A stretch of DNA of 64,000 nucleotides from NCBI RefSeq assembly GCF_043641665.1, contig NC_092182.1:23001241-23065240 (forward strand), read 5' to 3'. Positions 25,638 through 38,945 of the stretch are shown here, one piece after another (the first letter of the stretch is position 1; each line of letters starts with the position of its first letter). The stretch is from Enoplosus armatus. Lineage: Eukaryota; Chordata; Actinopteri; Centrarchiformes; Enoplosidae. A program made the position numbers and the translations under genes. The notes beneath the pieces were generated by a model that saw nothing but the letters and a program-made list of their open reading frames with translations, had not been told where the DNA came from and did not search any database.

Positions 25638-27954
25638 GTCCCACATCTCCATATGAATGTGTGGGTCTCGGTCTGGCAGGAGTTTCTCACAGTTTCAGCT
25701 AATCAGAGAGCTTGGTGGAAAAGAAATGATGCCACACGTTGAATGCTGTTTTAGCCTGGGGGACAATGGTTAGATCTCAGGGGAACAGGTGGAGGACTGG
25801 GGGGGTGAAGGAGACAGACTCACAGAGCTCTTTGTGAATCTGGGAAAGTGGTGACCCTGTAGAGAGAGCAGATCTGCTGCCTGATGCTGGGATCAATGAC
25901 TTTGACTGAGCACACGCTCATCATCCCATCACACGTGTGAGACTGACATTTGGTTACATCTATGCTAAAATATATTTTATAACTTACATGTAACTAAATT
26001 AAGTAATCAGTGGAAATATATTTTTTATCTAAATGATTTCATTCTGTCATAATCTATAATCTAGCAAGTTCCATTCATGTCGTTTATCCTCCATTTCGTC
26101 ACGATAATTCAGTTAAAATTTACATTTAATACGATTTGACTTCTCTCAATTTTTAAAATAGAATAAATATTCTGTCTTTTAAGAAGTCAGTCCTGTCAGG
26201 TATTTAAAAGAGTGTGATGCTCAAGTTGTTTTTAAACTGTATTTCAATAAAACTTTGGAACATGCTGCTGTCCAGATGTAGCACAGTCCTCTGACTTGTG
26301 CCTCGTAGTCAGTGTGGGTAGAAAGTTGGTCTCAGTTTCCCACACTTAGTCCCTGAATGCTGTGGTCAATGAACAAAAGGACTTTGAATGGAGCTTTTGT
26401 GACTGATACTGGACGTGTGTTGTTGAAGAAACAGAGCCTGACATCACCAACCATCTGGAGGGAAAGAACGCCATTGGCTGGTTCTGACAGTTTGTAAAGT
26501 TTGAATTCATGATGACATTTATATCGTCAAGGTTCAGTTATATTTTTGTGCAAATGTTTTAGTCGACTTCCGATCACTGTTGTACATTTTGACCATCTAA
26601 TCATGATATTGCCTTTGTATCAGCAGCGTGATCAAAAGTTGAGCTCTATAGATGAGGGTGGGAGGTTGAAGCAGCTGTTTCCTGAAGTGTGCCAAATCCC
26701 TTTGAAGAATAGTCGGCTGCTGGTGGGGTTGAGGATCGTAATCATGCTAAACTGTGCTCTCCAGAGTTTTCCCACACTCTGTCCATTTAAATATATCTGG
26801 ACACGTGCCTAAATCCAAATGGATGCTATAAGAACCCGTTCTTCACAAATGGAGGCCATTAATGCTTTTTGTTTTTACATTGTTCAGCTCATCAAGACTT
26901 AATTTCAAGTCAAAATTTGGAGTAATGGAAACCAGACGAGAAACCACCTGTTTTATCTAAACACTTGAAACACCTTTATTGTGACTTTAATCAATATACA
27001 CTGAGGTCAACAAGCGACACTTGCCTATGGTCATATTCTTTGAACAAAACACTGACCTCTGTGTTATCAGTGCTGAACAGTTTTCTGTTTTTCAGTGTCT
27101 TATGTTCAAAAATCAAATTGTCTTGAAGCCTTAAATGTTAGTGAAATTAAACACTAAATATCACACATCATACATTCTGAATAACAATCCCTTTTCACAG
27201 TTTACTTAATTTAGAGGAAGTCATTTAATGAGTTTGCTGAGACCCAACTTGACTAAGTGGTGACATATCTGAAATTGGAGAACTGGATTTTATCATAAGA
27301 CAGAAAGTTGAAACTGAATCTATGATTTGAAAAAGGTTGAGATGTTTTCATTTTGGGAGGCAGAGTCCCTTTTAATCTCTTCAGGGAAAAAGTCTGGATC
27401 TATTGTCCCACAGGGCTCTGTGAGTGAGTTTCCTCTGGTTTCCCACACTCTGTCCTTTCACTGCTTTCACTGGAGGAACAATAGAAGTGTGTCTTATTAT
27501 GCGTCTCATTAGATACAATGTCTGAGGTCATTTAAGAGGGAAATGGTTAAATTCAAACGATTTACTTTGAAAAACCTGAAATTGACAATTGTATCAAAAT
27601 GATGCTTCAGCAAAATTGTCTTTGAAATGGAAAACATTCTCAATTAGTTTGATGACTTGACTTACTTCATATACACAGTGACTTAATGTTGATATTCCCT
27701 CTTCATCAAAAGTCTGAATTGAACCACATTACTATGCTTAGTTTTACTCTAAACAGGTATGTTATGAATAAACAGTTACTGTATGTGCTGAAGTTTATCT
27801 TAGTTTGTCAATCAAATGTAGGAAAGATGACGGAGGTCTCTATCATTGAAGTTAAAATAAAAATATGTGTAGAAAGTCCATTTCATCATAATAAAGAGGG
27901 TAACCATGACACACAATGACAGGAGAACAGAACATTTTCAGCTGGAAGTGTTTG
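25638..27954. promoter_or_regulatory. Upstream spacer of copy 6 (class B)
   Basis: TTTCCCAC lies at 26336 (E1), 26768 (E2) and 27439 (E3), with an intact AACAATAG in E3. The layout matches spacer 4. Confidence 0.6.
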
Positions 27955-28975
27955 TTTATTCGACAAGACACAATGAGCCACATGGAGTAAGAAAGCTCCA
28001 TCTAGAGGTGATGATACATCACAACAACAACTTGTAGATTTCTACAAGACGCACAGTACTCAGAGAGAGTAAAGGAACAGCTGTCTTTATAAAAGACAAA
28101 CAATTTATTGAAGGACTCAGTTCTCACTGTCCTTTGAGATTGTTTTCCCAAATGGATTAAAACATTTGCACTTAGTGAACAAAAGCAAAAATATTAAAAA
28201 CTGAACTCAGAACAGGTCACATCGTTGTTAATAACCACTAAATTCAATTGATTCTCAAAAGGTCAAACTTACATTGTCACTGGAAAACTGTGACAGTGTG
28301 ACATTAAACAAACGTTTTATAGTAAAAAGATAAACATATTGATCTTAAAACAGATCATTTTTCAATCATCACATAAAGTGAGGGAAAGTCCATTCTGACA
28401 ACATGTCCATAAAAAGGACAATTAAGATTTCTGATCAAAATGATCATTACTCATCAAGAGGTAACAAATATCACCATTGCATTATATTTTACAAATACAT
28501 GACGCACAGTGAAGCATAAAAGTATCACATGAAGCAAACCTTTTAGAAAAAAAGGATAAACATTTGAATCTTACAACAGATCCGTTTTGATGAGTCATCA
28601 TAGAGATTTAAGTGAAGTCCATTATGACAATATGTCCATAAAAAGGACAGTTAAAGTTTTTTGATCAAAATGATCAAACGATATCATTATATACCACCAG
28701 TACATGAAGTACAGTAAGGTATAATAATAATTGTTGATGCAATCAGATGTGCTTCATGCAACATGCATGACAAGATGTTCTCTTTCTTAACTTGAAAGAT
28801 ATTGTTGCTGTCATTTCCTCAGGAAATGTCATCTTACACAAAGAAAACACACGAAATACAGACTTCTGTTCAAACAGAAGAACAAGTCCATAAAGCTTCA
28901 TAGAAGTCAGTCCAGTCATCTTTGACCAATGTGGTCATCTCAGTTTGTCTGGCAGTAACTCCAGTCTGTAGGTGT

Positions 28976-29483
28976 CTACCACGGCCTCCAGGGGGCGCTG
29001 TTGGCTGGACTCTTCTCTTTGGTGATGCTGGTCTGGACTGTGGAGCTCAGAAGAGAGAAGTCAGCCTCTCTCAGGTTCTTATCAGGGGAAGACTGCAGGT
29101 TCTTGAAGCGGTTCAGAAGTCTTCTCTGCTGTTGATGCTGCTGTTGCAGCTGTGTCAGGACTCAAACTGTCATCTCCAGGATGTCTGCTTTCTCCAGCTT
29201 GGAGTCTGGCTGCTGTTTGAGGAACTCTGGACCCAGGAGAGACTTGAGCTGCTCAATGCTGCTGTTGATTCGCTCTCGCATAACTTCTCCACCAGAGGCT
29301 TTCTGAGCTGCAGAGAGAAGAACAAAGTCATGAATAAACTTATTCTGGAGTAAAACGTTAGCATGATCAAAGTCAACCTCTCATGAACGATATTTAAATC
29401 TTCTTGAACCTTCAGTTTACCTTGTGGGTCAGAGTCAGATGCTCCTGAGAATTGGTCATTGTTGCAGTGATTGTAGGTGCCAT
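28976..29483 (-). pseudogene. her4/hes5-like copy 7, disrupted
   Basis: Exon 1 (29483-29421) and the splice signals are intact. Exon 2 (29307-28976) is 332 nt instead of 333. One base is lost at about 29275-29280, inside the basic region of the bHLH, where KLRRERIN becomes KLCESEST. A TGT to TGA change at 29164-29162 adds a stop in the original frame. The Orange core is missing, as in copies 1, 4, 6, 9 and 10. Promoter (TATA 29557-29551, CCAAT present) and poly(A) signal (27960-27955) are retained, so it may still be transcribed. No functional repressor is expected. Confidence 0.9.
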
Positions 29484-29557
29484 GTCTGGATCTCTGTGCT
29501 GTAGAGGTCTCTGTAGAGAGAATGTGATCTCTGCTGGCTTCATCCCTCCTATTTATA

Positions 29558-30840
29558 GTCCCACATCTCCATATGAATGTGTGGGTCTTGGTCTGGCAGG
29601 AGTTTCTCACAGTTTGTAGCCAATCAGAGGGTCCAACAAGAGAAATAAGAGAAATTCCTATGCTTAGCCGCCACATGGTCACTTGTCATATTAGAAAGGG
29701 ACAATGGTTTGATGTCAGGGGAACAGGTGCAGGCTTGGGGGGGGGTGATGGGGAGAGACATACAGAGCTCTGTGTGAATCTGGGAAAGTGGTGACCCTGT
29801 AGAGAGAGCAGATCTGGTGCCTGATGCTGGGATCAATGACTTTGACTGAGCACATGCTTCTGATATTCACACTTTAACTTAACCTTGTGTGTGTAAGTTT
29901 ACAGATCCTTTATCAACTATTATATATTGATCCATCTGTTGTATTGGTCAGTGTTGTACTGTATGTATTTTATCAAATCAGTGAATATTTCTTTGAAATT
30001 TATTTTGAATCTAATTTAAAAATAGGCTTTTGTCCGTGCTCCTAGGCACTTGTAATCAACTTTAGATGTCCATGGTATTTTTATATTTATGTGTAACTTG
30101 AGACAAAGTCCTCCTGGCATCCAGATGTAGCAGGTGTTGTGGTTGGTAGTTGATGTGAGTAGAAAGTTGCTCTCAGTTTCCCACACTGAGCTTGATGTGG
30201 TCAGTGCACAACAAAAGGTCTTTTGTGATGGATGCTGGTCGTGAGTTATAATAGAGGCAGAGTCTGACATCACCAACCATCTGGAGGGAAAGAACACCAT
30301 TGGTTGCCTTCAAGGTTTGATAAAATTTTAAAACACAATAAAAAAAATGCATCAATTTTCATACTAAATTCGCCAGAACTTACAAGCAACTTTAGAAAAT
30401 GCAATTATCTGTTCATAAGGAGTCTTTGTATTATTGACTGGATCAAAACCTTTACTCTGTATATGAGTGTGGGAGGTTTAGGCAGATGTTTCCTGAAGTG
30501 TGCCAACTCCCTTTGGAGTATAGTCGGCTGCTGGTGGGGTTAAGGTGATAATCAAACTGAACTGTGACTCTGTTCTCCAGAGCTTTCCCACACTCCACTG
30601 ACACAGTGTTCACTGTTAAAACAGGTTTGTCTTTAGCACAAGTAGAAGCCATCATTTCTATAAAATGTTATTGTATTTGTTTTAGGATAGAGCTCAAGAT
30701 ATTAAACAGGTATTGACTTTCACATTAACATTTGTCTTATTTCATTGGTCAGTAGTGTAATCATATTTTGATTATACTATACTATAATCATATATTGATT
30801 ATACGACTACATTATTGGAAATTTCAAAGTTCACATACAG
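29558..30840. promoter_or_regulatory. Upstream spacer of copy 7 (divergent)
   Basis: TTTCCCAC lies at 30177 (E1) and 30584 (E2). No E3 follows before the orphan promoter. Sequence outside the modules is much diverged from classes A and B, and this is the oldest-looking spacer in the array. Confidence 0.55.
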
Positions 30841-30914
30841 TCTATCCTTGCCATGTTCAGGAACATTTCCTGCATGGAGTCATGTATGAATGGGAGCAGG
30901 ATCAATATTCAGGG

Positions 30915-31220
30915 ATATCGTCCCATGTCTCCACATGAATGTGTGGTTCTTGGTCTGGCAGGAGCTTCTCACAGTCTCAGCCAATCAGAGGGCTTGTTGG
31001 AAAACAAATAATGCCACACTTGAATGCTATTTTAGCCTGGGGGACAATGGTTAGATTTCAGGGGAACAGGTGGAGGACTAGGGTGGGGGGGTGGGTGGTT
31101 GATGGAGACAGACTCACAGAGCTCTGTGTGAATCTGGGAAAGTGGTGACCCTGTAGAGAGAGCAGATCTGCTGCCTGATGCTGGGATCTTTGACTGAGCA
31201 CACGCTCATCATCCCATCAC
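30915..31220 (-). pseudogene. Orphan her4-like promoter flank without a gene body
   Basis: The segment matches the promoter-distal flank of the other units: the CATGAATGTGTGG stretch, CTCACAG, CCAATCAGAG, GGGAACAGGTGGAGGAC, the ATCTGGGAAAGTGGTGACC stretch, and the CAGATCTGCTGCCTGATGC stretch. The TATA motif is absent and no exon lies to its left. It is followed on the right by a full class B spacer. Its likely origin is deletion of a further gene body, which explains the 5.27-kb gap between copies 7 and 8. Confidence 0.75.
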
Positions 31221-33206
31221 ACATGTGTGAGACTGACATTCGGTTACATCTGTGCTAAAACAAACTTTATAAATTACATATAAGTAAATTAAATAATCAG
31301 TGGAAATATATATTTTTGTATAAATTATTTAATTCTGTCATAATTTAAAATCTAGCAAGTTCCATTCGTGTCGTTCATTTGGTCGTGATAATTCAGTTAA
31401 AATTTACATTTAATAAGATTTGACTTCTCTCAATTTTTAAAATAGAATAAGTATTCTGTCTTTTAAGAAGTCAGTCCTGTCAGGTATTTAAAAGAGTGTG
31501 ATGCTCATTTTGTTTTTAAAATGTATTTCAATAAAACTTTGGAACAACAATCATGCTGCTGTCCAGATGTAGCACAGTCCTCTGACTTGTGCCTCGTAGT
31601 CAGTGTGGGTAAAAAGTTGGTCTCAGTTTCCCACACTTACTCCCTGAATGCTGTGGTCAATGAACAAAAGGACTTTGAATGGAGCTTTTGTGACTGATAC
31701 TGGACGTGTGTTGTTAAAGAAACAGAGCCTGACGTCACCAACCATCTGGAGGGAAAGAACGCCATTGGCTGGTTCTGACAGTTTGTAAAGTTTGAATTCA
31801 TGATGACATTTTTGTCAACTTCCGATCACTGTTGTACATTTTGACCATCTAATCATAATATTGCCTTTGTATCAGCAGCGTGATCAAAAGTTGAGCTCTA
31901 TAGATGAGGGTGGGAGGTTGAAGCAGCTGTTTCCTGAAGTGTGCCAAATCCCTTTGGAGAATAGTCGGCTGCTGGTGGGGTTGAGGATGCTATTCATGCT
32001 AAACTGTGCTCTCCAGAGTTTTCCCACTCTCTGTCCATTTAAATATATCTGGACACGTGCCTAAATCCAAATGGACGCTATAGAAACCCGTTCTTCACAA
32101 ATGGAGGCCATTAATGCTTTTTGTTTTTACATTGTTCAGCTCATCAAGACTTAATTTCAAAATATTTAAAGTCAAAATTTGGAGTAATGGAAACCAGATG
32201 AGAAACCACCTATTTTATCTTAACACTTGAAACACCTTTATTGTGACTATAATCAATTAACGCTGAGGTCAACAAGCGACACTTGGCTGTGGTCATATTC
32301 TTTGAACAAAACACTGACCTCTGTGTTATCAAGACTGAACAGTTTTCTGTTTTTCAGTGTCTTATTTTCAAAAGCAACATGTCATGAAGCCTTAAATATT
32401 AGTGAAATTCAACACCAAATATCACACATCATACATTCTGAATGACAATCCCTTTTCACAGTTTACTTAATTTACAGGAAGTCATTTAATGAGTTTGCTA
32501 AGACCCAACTTGACTAAGTGGTGACATATTTGAAATTGGTGAACTGGATTTTATGATAAGACAGAAAGTTGAAACTGAATCTATGATTTGAAAAAGATTG
32601 AGATGTTTTCATTTTGGGAGGCAGAGTCCCTTTTAATCTCTTCAGGGCAAAGGTCTGGATCTATTGTCCCACAGGGCTCTGTGAGTGAGTTTCCTCTGGT
32701 TTCCCACACTCTGTCCTTTCACTGCTTTCACTGGGGGAACAATAGAAGTGTGTCTTATTATGCATCTCATTAGATACAATGTCTGAGGTCTTTGAAGAGG
32801 GAAATGGTTAAATTTACTTTGAAACACCTGAAATTGACAATAATATCAAAATGATGCTTCAGCAAAATTGTCTTTGAAATGAAAAGCATTCTCAATTAGT
32901 TTGATGACTTGACTTACTTCATATACACAGTGACTTAATGTTGATATTCCCTCTTCATCAAAAGTCTGAATTGAACCACATTACTATGCTTAGTTTTACA
33001 CTAAGCAGGTATGTTATGAATAAACAGTTACTGTATGTGCTGAAGTTTATGTTAGTTTGTCAATCAAATGTAGGAAAGATGACGGAGGTCTCTGTCAATT
33101 AAGTTAAAATGAAAATATGTGTAGAAAGTCTGTTTCATCATAATAAAGAGGGTAACCATGACACACAATGACAGGAGAACAGAACATTTTCAGCTGGAAG
33201 TGTTTG
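31221..33206. promoter_or_regulatory. Class B spacer attached to the orphan promoter
   Basis: TTTCCCAC lies at 31627 (E1), 32020 (E2, followed by TC) and 32700 (E3), with AACAATAG retained in E3. It ends at the poly(A) region of copy 8. Confidence 0.6.
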
Positions 33207-34249
33207 TTTATTCAACAAGACACAATGAGCCACATGGAGTAAGAAAGCTCCATCTAGAGGTGATGATACATCACAACAACAACTTGTAGATTTCTACAAG
33301 ACACACTGTACTCAGAGAGAGTAAAGGAACAGCTGTCTTTATAACAGACAAACGATTTACAGTCTTGAAGGACTCAGTTCTCACTGCCCTTTGAGGTTGT
33401 TTTCCCAAATGGATTAAAACATTTGCACTTAGTGAACAAGAGCAAAAATATTAAAAACTGACCTCAGAACAGGTCACATCGTTCTTAATAACCACTAAAT
33501 TCAGTTGATTCTCAAAAGGTCAAACTTACATTGTCACTGGAAAACTGTGACAGTGTGACATTAAACAAACCTTTTACAGTAAAAAGATAAACATGTTGAT
33601 CTTAAAACAGATCATTTTTCAATCATCACATAAAGTGAGGGAAAGTACATTCTGACATGTCCATAAAAAGGACAATTAAGATTTCTGATCAAAATGATCA
33701 TTACTAATCAAGAGGTAACAAATATCACCATTGCATTATATTTTACAAATACATGACGCACAGTGAAGCATAAAAGTATCACATGAAGCAAACCTTTTAG
33801 AAAAAAAGGATAAACATTTGAATCTTACAACAGATCCGTTTTGAGTCATCACAGAGATTTAAGTGAAGTCCATTATGACAATATGTCCATAAAAAGGACA
33901 GTTAAAGTTTTTTGATCAAAATGATCAATAACAATCAAAAGATAACAACTGTTACCATATCATTATATACTACCAGTACATGAAGTACAGTAAGGTATAA
34001 TAATAATTGCTGATGCAATCAGATGTGGTTCATGCAACATGCATGACAAGATGTTCTCTTTCTTAACTTGAAAGATATTGTTGCTGTCATTTCCTCAGGA
34101 AATGTCATCTTACACAAAGAAAACACAAAATACAGACTTCTGTTCAAACAGAAGAACAAGTCCATAAAGTTTCATAGAAGTCAGTCCAGTCATCTTTGAC
34201 CAATGTGGTCATCTCAGTTTGTGTGGCAGTAACTCCAATCTGTAGGTGT

Positions 34250-34842
34250 CTACCACGGCCTCCAGGGGGCGCTGTTGGCTGGACTCTCCTCTTTGGTGAT
34301 GCTGGTCTGGACTGTGGAGCTCAGAAGAGAGAAGTCAGCCTCTCTCAGGTTCTTATCAGAGGAGGACTTGTTGAAGTGGTTCAGAAGTCTTCTTTGGGAC
34401 TGTGTCTTCTCCTGCTCCCTTGACAGGAAGTTGTCCACCTCTTGGACACAACTGGAGTAGCCCTGTTTGACAGCTGCTGAGTCCACTGCCTGATGCTGCT
34501 GCCGCAGTCGTCTCAGGACACAAACTGTCATCTCCAGGATGTCTGCTTTCTCCAGCTTGGAGTCTGGCTGCTGTTTGAGGAACTCTGGACTGAGGAGAGA
34601 CTTGAGCTGCTCAATGCTGCTGTTGATTCGCTCTCTGCGTAACTTCTCCACCAGAGGCTTTCTGAGCTGCAGAGAGAAGAACAACGTCATTAATAAACTT
34701 ATTATGGAGTGAAGTGTTAGCATGAACAAAGTCAACCTCTCATTAACGATATTTAAATCTTCTTGAATCTTTGGTTTACCTTGTGGGTCAGAGTCAGATG
34801 CTCCTGAGAATTGGTCATTGCTGCAGTGATTGTAGGTGCCAT
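34250..34842 (-). CDS. her4: her4/hes5-like bHLH-Orange repressor, copy 8 (159 aa)
   Basis: Exon 1 is 34842-34780 and exon 2 is 34666-34250. The bHLH, Orange (KQGYSSCVQEVDNFLS) and WRPW are all present. In the loop, LLSPEF replaces the LLGPEF seen in the other copies, and Ser replaces Arg in the Orange core. TATA box 34916-34910; poly(A) signal 33212-33207; 3' UTR about 1040 bp. The upstream spacer is class A, so it resembles copies 2 and 3 although class B units flank it on both sides. Confidence 0.94.
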
Positions 34843-34916
34843 GTCTGGATCTCTGTGCTGTAGAGGTCTCTGTAGAGAGAATGTGATCTCTGCTGGCTTC
34901 ATCCCTCCTATTTATA

Positions 34917-37325
34917 GTCCCACATCTCCATATGAATGTGTGGGTCTCGGTCTGGTTGGAGTTTCTCACAGTTTGTAGCCAATCAGAGAGCTTGGTTAGA
35001 CAATAAGGCATGTGGAGTAGTTGCACGTTGAATGCTGTTTTGGCCTGGGGGACAATGGTTAGGTCTCAGGGGAACAGGTGGAGGACTGGGGGGGGTGATG
35101 GAGACAGACTCACAGAGCTCTGTGTGAATCTGGGAAAGTGGTGACCCTGTAAAGAGAGCAGATCTGCTGCCTGATGCTGGGATCAATGACTTTGACTGAG
35201 CACACGCTCATCATCCCATCACACACGTGAGGAACATTCATCGTGTAATGTATGAATTACATGTAGGATAAAAATTAAGATTAAAATAAGTGTATAATTT
35301 TTAGCACTTTTACAGAATCAAAACCTAAAATGAAGCAGGTGAAATCCCTTCTTTTCATTCACAATTTAAATATTGTATTTTATTTTTTCTACAAATATGC
35401 TTCACCCAAATTGCACCATTTGCCAAAACAGTTATATGAGATGTCACAGAACAGTGTGATGCCCATTCGTGGCACTTTAAATAAACTTAAGACAATAATC
35501 TAACTGCTGTCCAGATGTTGCAGAGTCTTTTGACACGTGCCTTGTAGTCAGTGTGAGGAACAAGTCCAGCTCAGTTTCCCACACTGACTCTCTGTATGGT
35601 GTGGTCAATGAACCACAAAGGGACTTCTGTGACAGATGCTGCCTGTGTGTTGTTATAGAAACAGAGTGTGACATCACCAACCATCTGGAGGGATAGGACG
35701 CCATTGGCTGGATTTGACAGTTGATACAATTTGAAATTTTGGTGAAAAATCCATTGTAAAATATCAGCGAAATGATTTATCATTTGATATCTTGAGTCCA
35801 ATCAATATCATTGTCATACATATGGAACCTCCAGTCATAATCACCCCTCATCACTGAGCATCAACTGGATCAAAATTTCAGTTCTACACATGAGGGTGGG
35901 AAGATGAGGAAGCTGTTTCCTGAAGTGTGCCAAATCCCTTTGGAGACTTACTTGGCTGCTGTTGCGATGTATGTCATTCACACTGGACTCTCTCTCCAGA
36001 GCTTTCCCACACTCCGTCCAGCAGCAGAAAATAGACATGTGCCCCTCTACAAATGGACCTAAAAACTAATGAACGCCACCCATTATAATAAAGAAGTGGG
36101 CACTTAAGTATGATGGGAAAATTAGAATTATTCATTGCACATTTTAGACATATAGATAAGTAATTAATATTGTTAAGTTCTAAATCTCATGTTTTTGCAT
36201 TGGGTTTGGGTCAGAACATCTGGACAGATCGTCTTTTTTCCACCCCGGTAAAAATTACTGAGACAGAAAGTTAATACTAGATAAACCCTACATACCACAA
36301 TTCACTTTTCTTTCTAACGTGAAAAATGAACCTTAAAAATGGTCTTAAGTTATTTAGCACCTTTAGTGTTGGTTTGCTCTCAATGTCCTTTCTGACCAAG
36401 TGGTTCAGATATTTACTGTGTTAGATAGCCTCTTAGCATATGAACTGTATACAGTAGTTTTGATTCAGCTATTTCCTGTTCTAAGCCGGATTATCATGAG
36501 GTCGTAATTATGGGAAACATAACGTTAATTAAAGTTAACCAAATTGTTATCTTTTAATATGTTCAACAGGTTAAGTTACATGACAGATACTTTTTGAAAT
36601 ACTGTGCGAAATATATTGTCTCTCACTAGATGACATGACAATATTATAAAAAGTGGTAATGATGTTTTATATCAGAAGAAGAGGTACAACCAAAGGCATA
36701 ATTTGAAGCAAGCTCAAATTTTAGAGCCTATGTCCCTTTTGATCTCTGTCTCTTCAGGTCAAAGGTCTGGATCTATTGTCCCACAGGGCTCTGTGAGTGA
36801 GTTTCCTCTGGTTTCCCACACTCTGTCCTTTCACTGCTTTCACTGGAGGAACAATAGAAGTGTGTCTTATTATCCATCCCATTAGATACAAAGGCCGACC
36901 TCTTTAAAGACAGAAATGGTTAACTTTAAACATTTTACATTGAAAAAAATGAAATTGACCATTATACTGAAGTAATTGTGCAGCAAAGTCTGCTTGAAAT
37001 GTACTTTTACTCATTTGATGTGATGACTTGACTAACTCAATATAAATAGAATGACATAACATTGGTAATTCCCCTTCATCAAAAATATTAATTCAACCAC
37101 ATTACTATGCTTAGTTTTACACTAAACACGTATGTTGTGGATAACAAGTTACTTTATGTGCTGAACTTTATCTTCATTTGTTAAACAAAGGGAAGGACAA
37201 TAAAAGACCTCTATTAATTAAGTTAAAATGAAAAGAGTTGTAGAAAGTCTGTTTCATCATAATAAAGAGGGTAACCATGACACATAATGACAGGAGAACA
37301 GAACATTTTCAGCTGGAAGTGTTTG
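34917..37325. promoter_or_regulatory. Upstream spacer of copy 8 (class A)
   Basis: TTTCCCAC lies at 35575 (E1), 36003 (E2) and 36812 (E3). It shares the flanks of the CpG-rich insert of spacers 2 and 3 (about 36120-36560) but not its CpG-rich core. Confidence 0.6.
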
Positions 37326-38362
37326 TTTATTCAACAAGGCACAATGAGCCACATGGAGTAAGAAAGCTCCATCTAGAGGTGATGATACATCACAACAACA
37401 ACTTGAAGATTTCTACAAGACACACTGTACTCAGAGAGAGTAAAGGAACAGCTGTCTTTATAAAAGACAAACGATTTACAGTCTTGAAGGACTCAGTTCT
37501 CACTGTCCTTTGAGATTGTTTTCCCAAATGGATTAAAACATTTGCACTCAGTGAAGAAAATATTAAAAACTGACCTCAGAACAAGTCACGTCGTTGTTAA
37601 TAACCACTAAATTCAATTGATTCTCAAAAGGTCAAAATTACATTGTCACTGGAAAAGTGTGACATTAAACAAACCTTTTATGAAAAAAAGATGAACATAT
37701 TGATCTTAAAACAGATCATTTTTCAATAATCACATAAAGTGAAGGAAAGTCCATTCTGTCAACATGTCCATAAAAAGGACAATTAAGATTTCTGATCAAA
37801 ATGATCATTACTCATCAAGAATTAGCATTATATTTTACAAATACATGTTGCGCAGTGAAGCATAAAAGTATCACAGGAAATTTGTGACATGAAGCAAACC
37901 TTTTAGCAAAAAAGGATAAACATTTGAATCTTACAACAGATCAGTTTTGAGTCATCACAGAGATTTAAGTGAAGTAAAGTCCATTATGACAATATGTCCA
38001 TAAAAAGGACAGTTAAAGTTTTTTGATCAAAATGATCAATAACAATCAAAAGATAACAAATGTTACCATATCATTATGTACTACCAGTACATGAAGTACA
38101 GTGAGGTATAATAATAATTGCTGATGCAATCAGATGTGGTTCATGCAACATGCATGACAAGATGTTCTCTTTCTTAACTGGAAAGATATTGTTGCTGTCA
38201 TTTCCTCAGGAAATGTCATCTTACACAAAGAAAACACACAAAATACAGACTTCTGTTCAAATAGAAGAACAAGTCCATAAAGCTTCATAGAAGTCAGTCC
38301 AGTCATCTTTGACCAATGTGGTCATCTCAGTTTGTGTGGCAGTAACTCCAGTCTGTAGGTGT

Positions 38363-38871
38363 CTACCACGGCCTCCAGGGGGCGCTGTTGGTTGGACTTT
38401 CCTCTTTGGTGATGCTGGTCTGGTCTGTGGAGCTCAGAAGAGAGAAGTCAGCCTCTCTCAGGTTCTTATCAGAGGAAGACTGCAGCTTGTTGAAGCGGTT
38501 CAGAAGTCTTCTCTGCTGTTGATGCTGCTGTTGCAGCTGTGTCAGGACACAAACTGTCATCTCCAGGATGTCTGCTTTCTCCAGCTTGGAGTCTGACTGC
38601 TGTTTGAGAAACTTTGGACCCAGGAGAGACTTGAGCTGCTCAATGCTGCTGTTGATTCGCTCTCTGCGTAACTTCTCCACCAGAGGCTTTCTGAGCTGCA
38701 GAGAGAAGAACAAAGTCATGAATAAACTTATTCTGGAGTAAAGTGTTAGCATGAACAAAGTCAACCTCTCATTAACAATATTTAAATCTTCTTGAACCTT
38801 CAGTTTACCTTGTGGGTCAGAGTCAGATGCTCCTGAGAACTGGTCATTGTTGCAGTGATTGTAGGTGCCAT
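38363..38871 (-). CDS. her4: her4/hes5-like bHLH repressor, copy 9 (Orange-less, 131 aa)
   Basis: Exon 1 is 38871-38809 and exon 2 is 38695-38363. bHLH and WRPW are present and the Orange core is deleted. The HLH loop carries two changes at otherwise fixed positions, GPKFLKQQSDSK for [12 protein letters not shown], hinting at relaxed constraint. TATA box 38945-38939; the CCAAT motif is changed to CTTAT; poly(A) signal 37331-37326. The frame is open. Confidence 0.91.
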
Positions 38872-38945
38872 GTCTGGATCTCTGTGCTGTAGAGGTCTCT
38901 GTAGAGAGAATGTGATCTCTGCTGGCTTCATCCCTCCTATTTATA

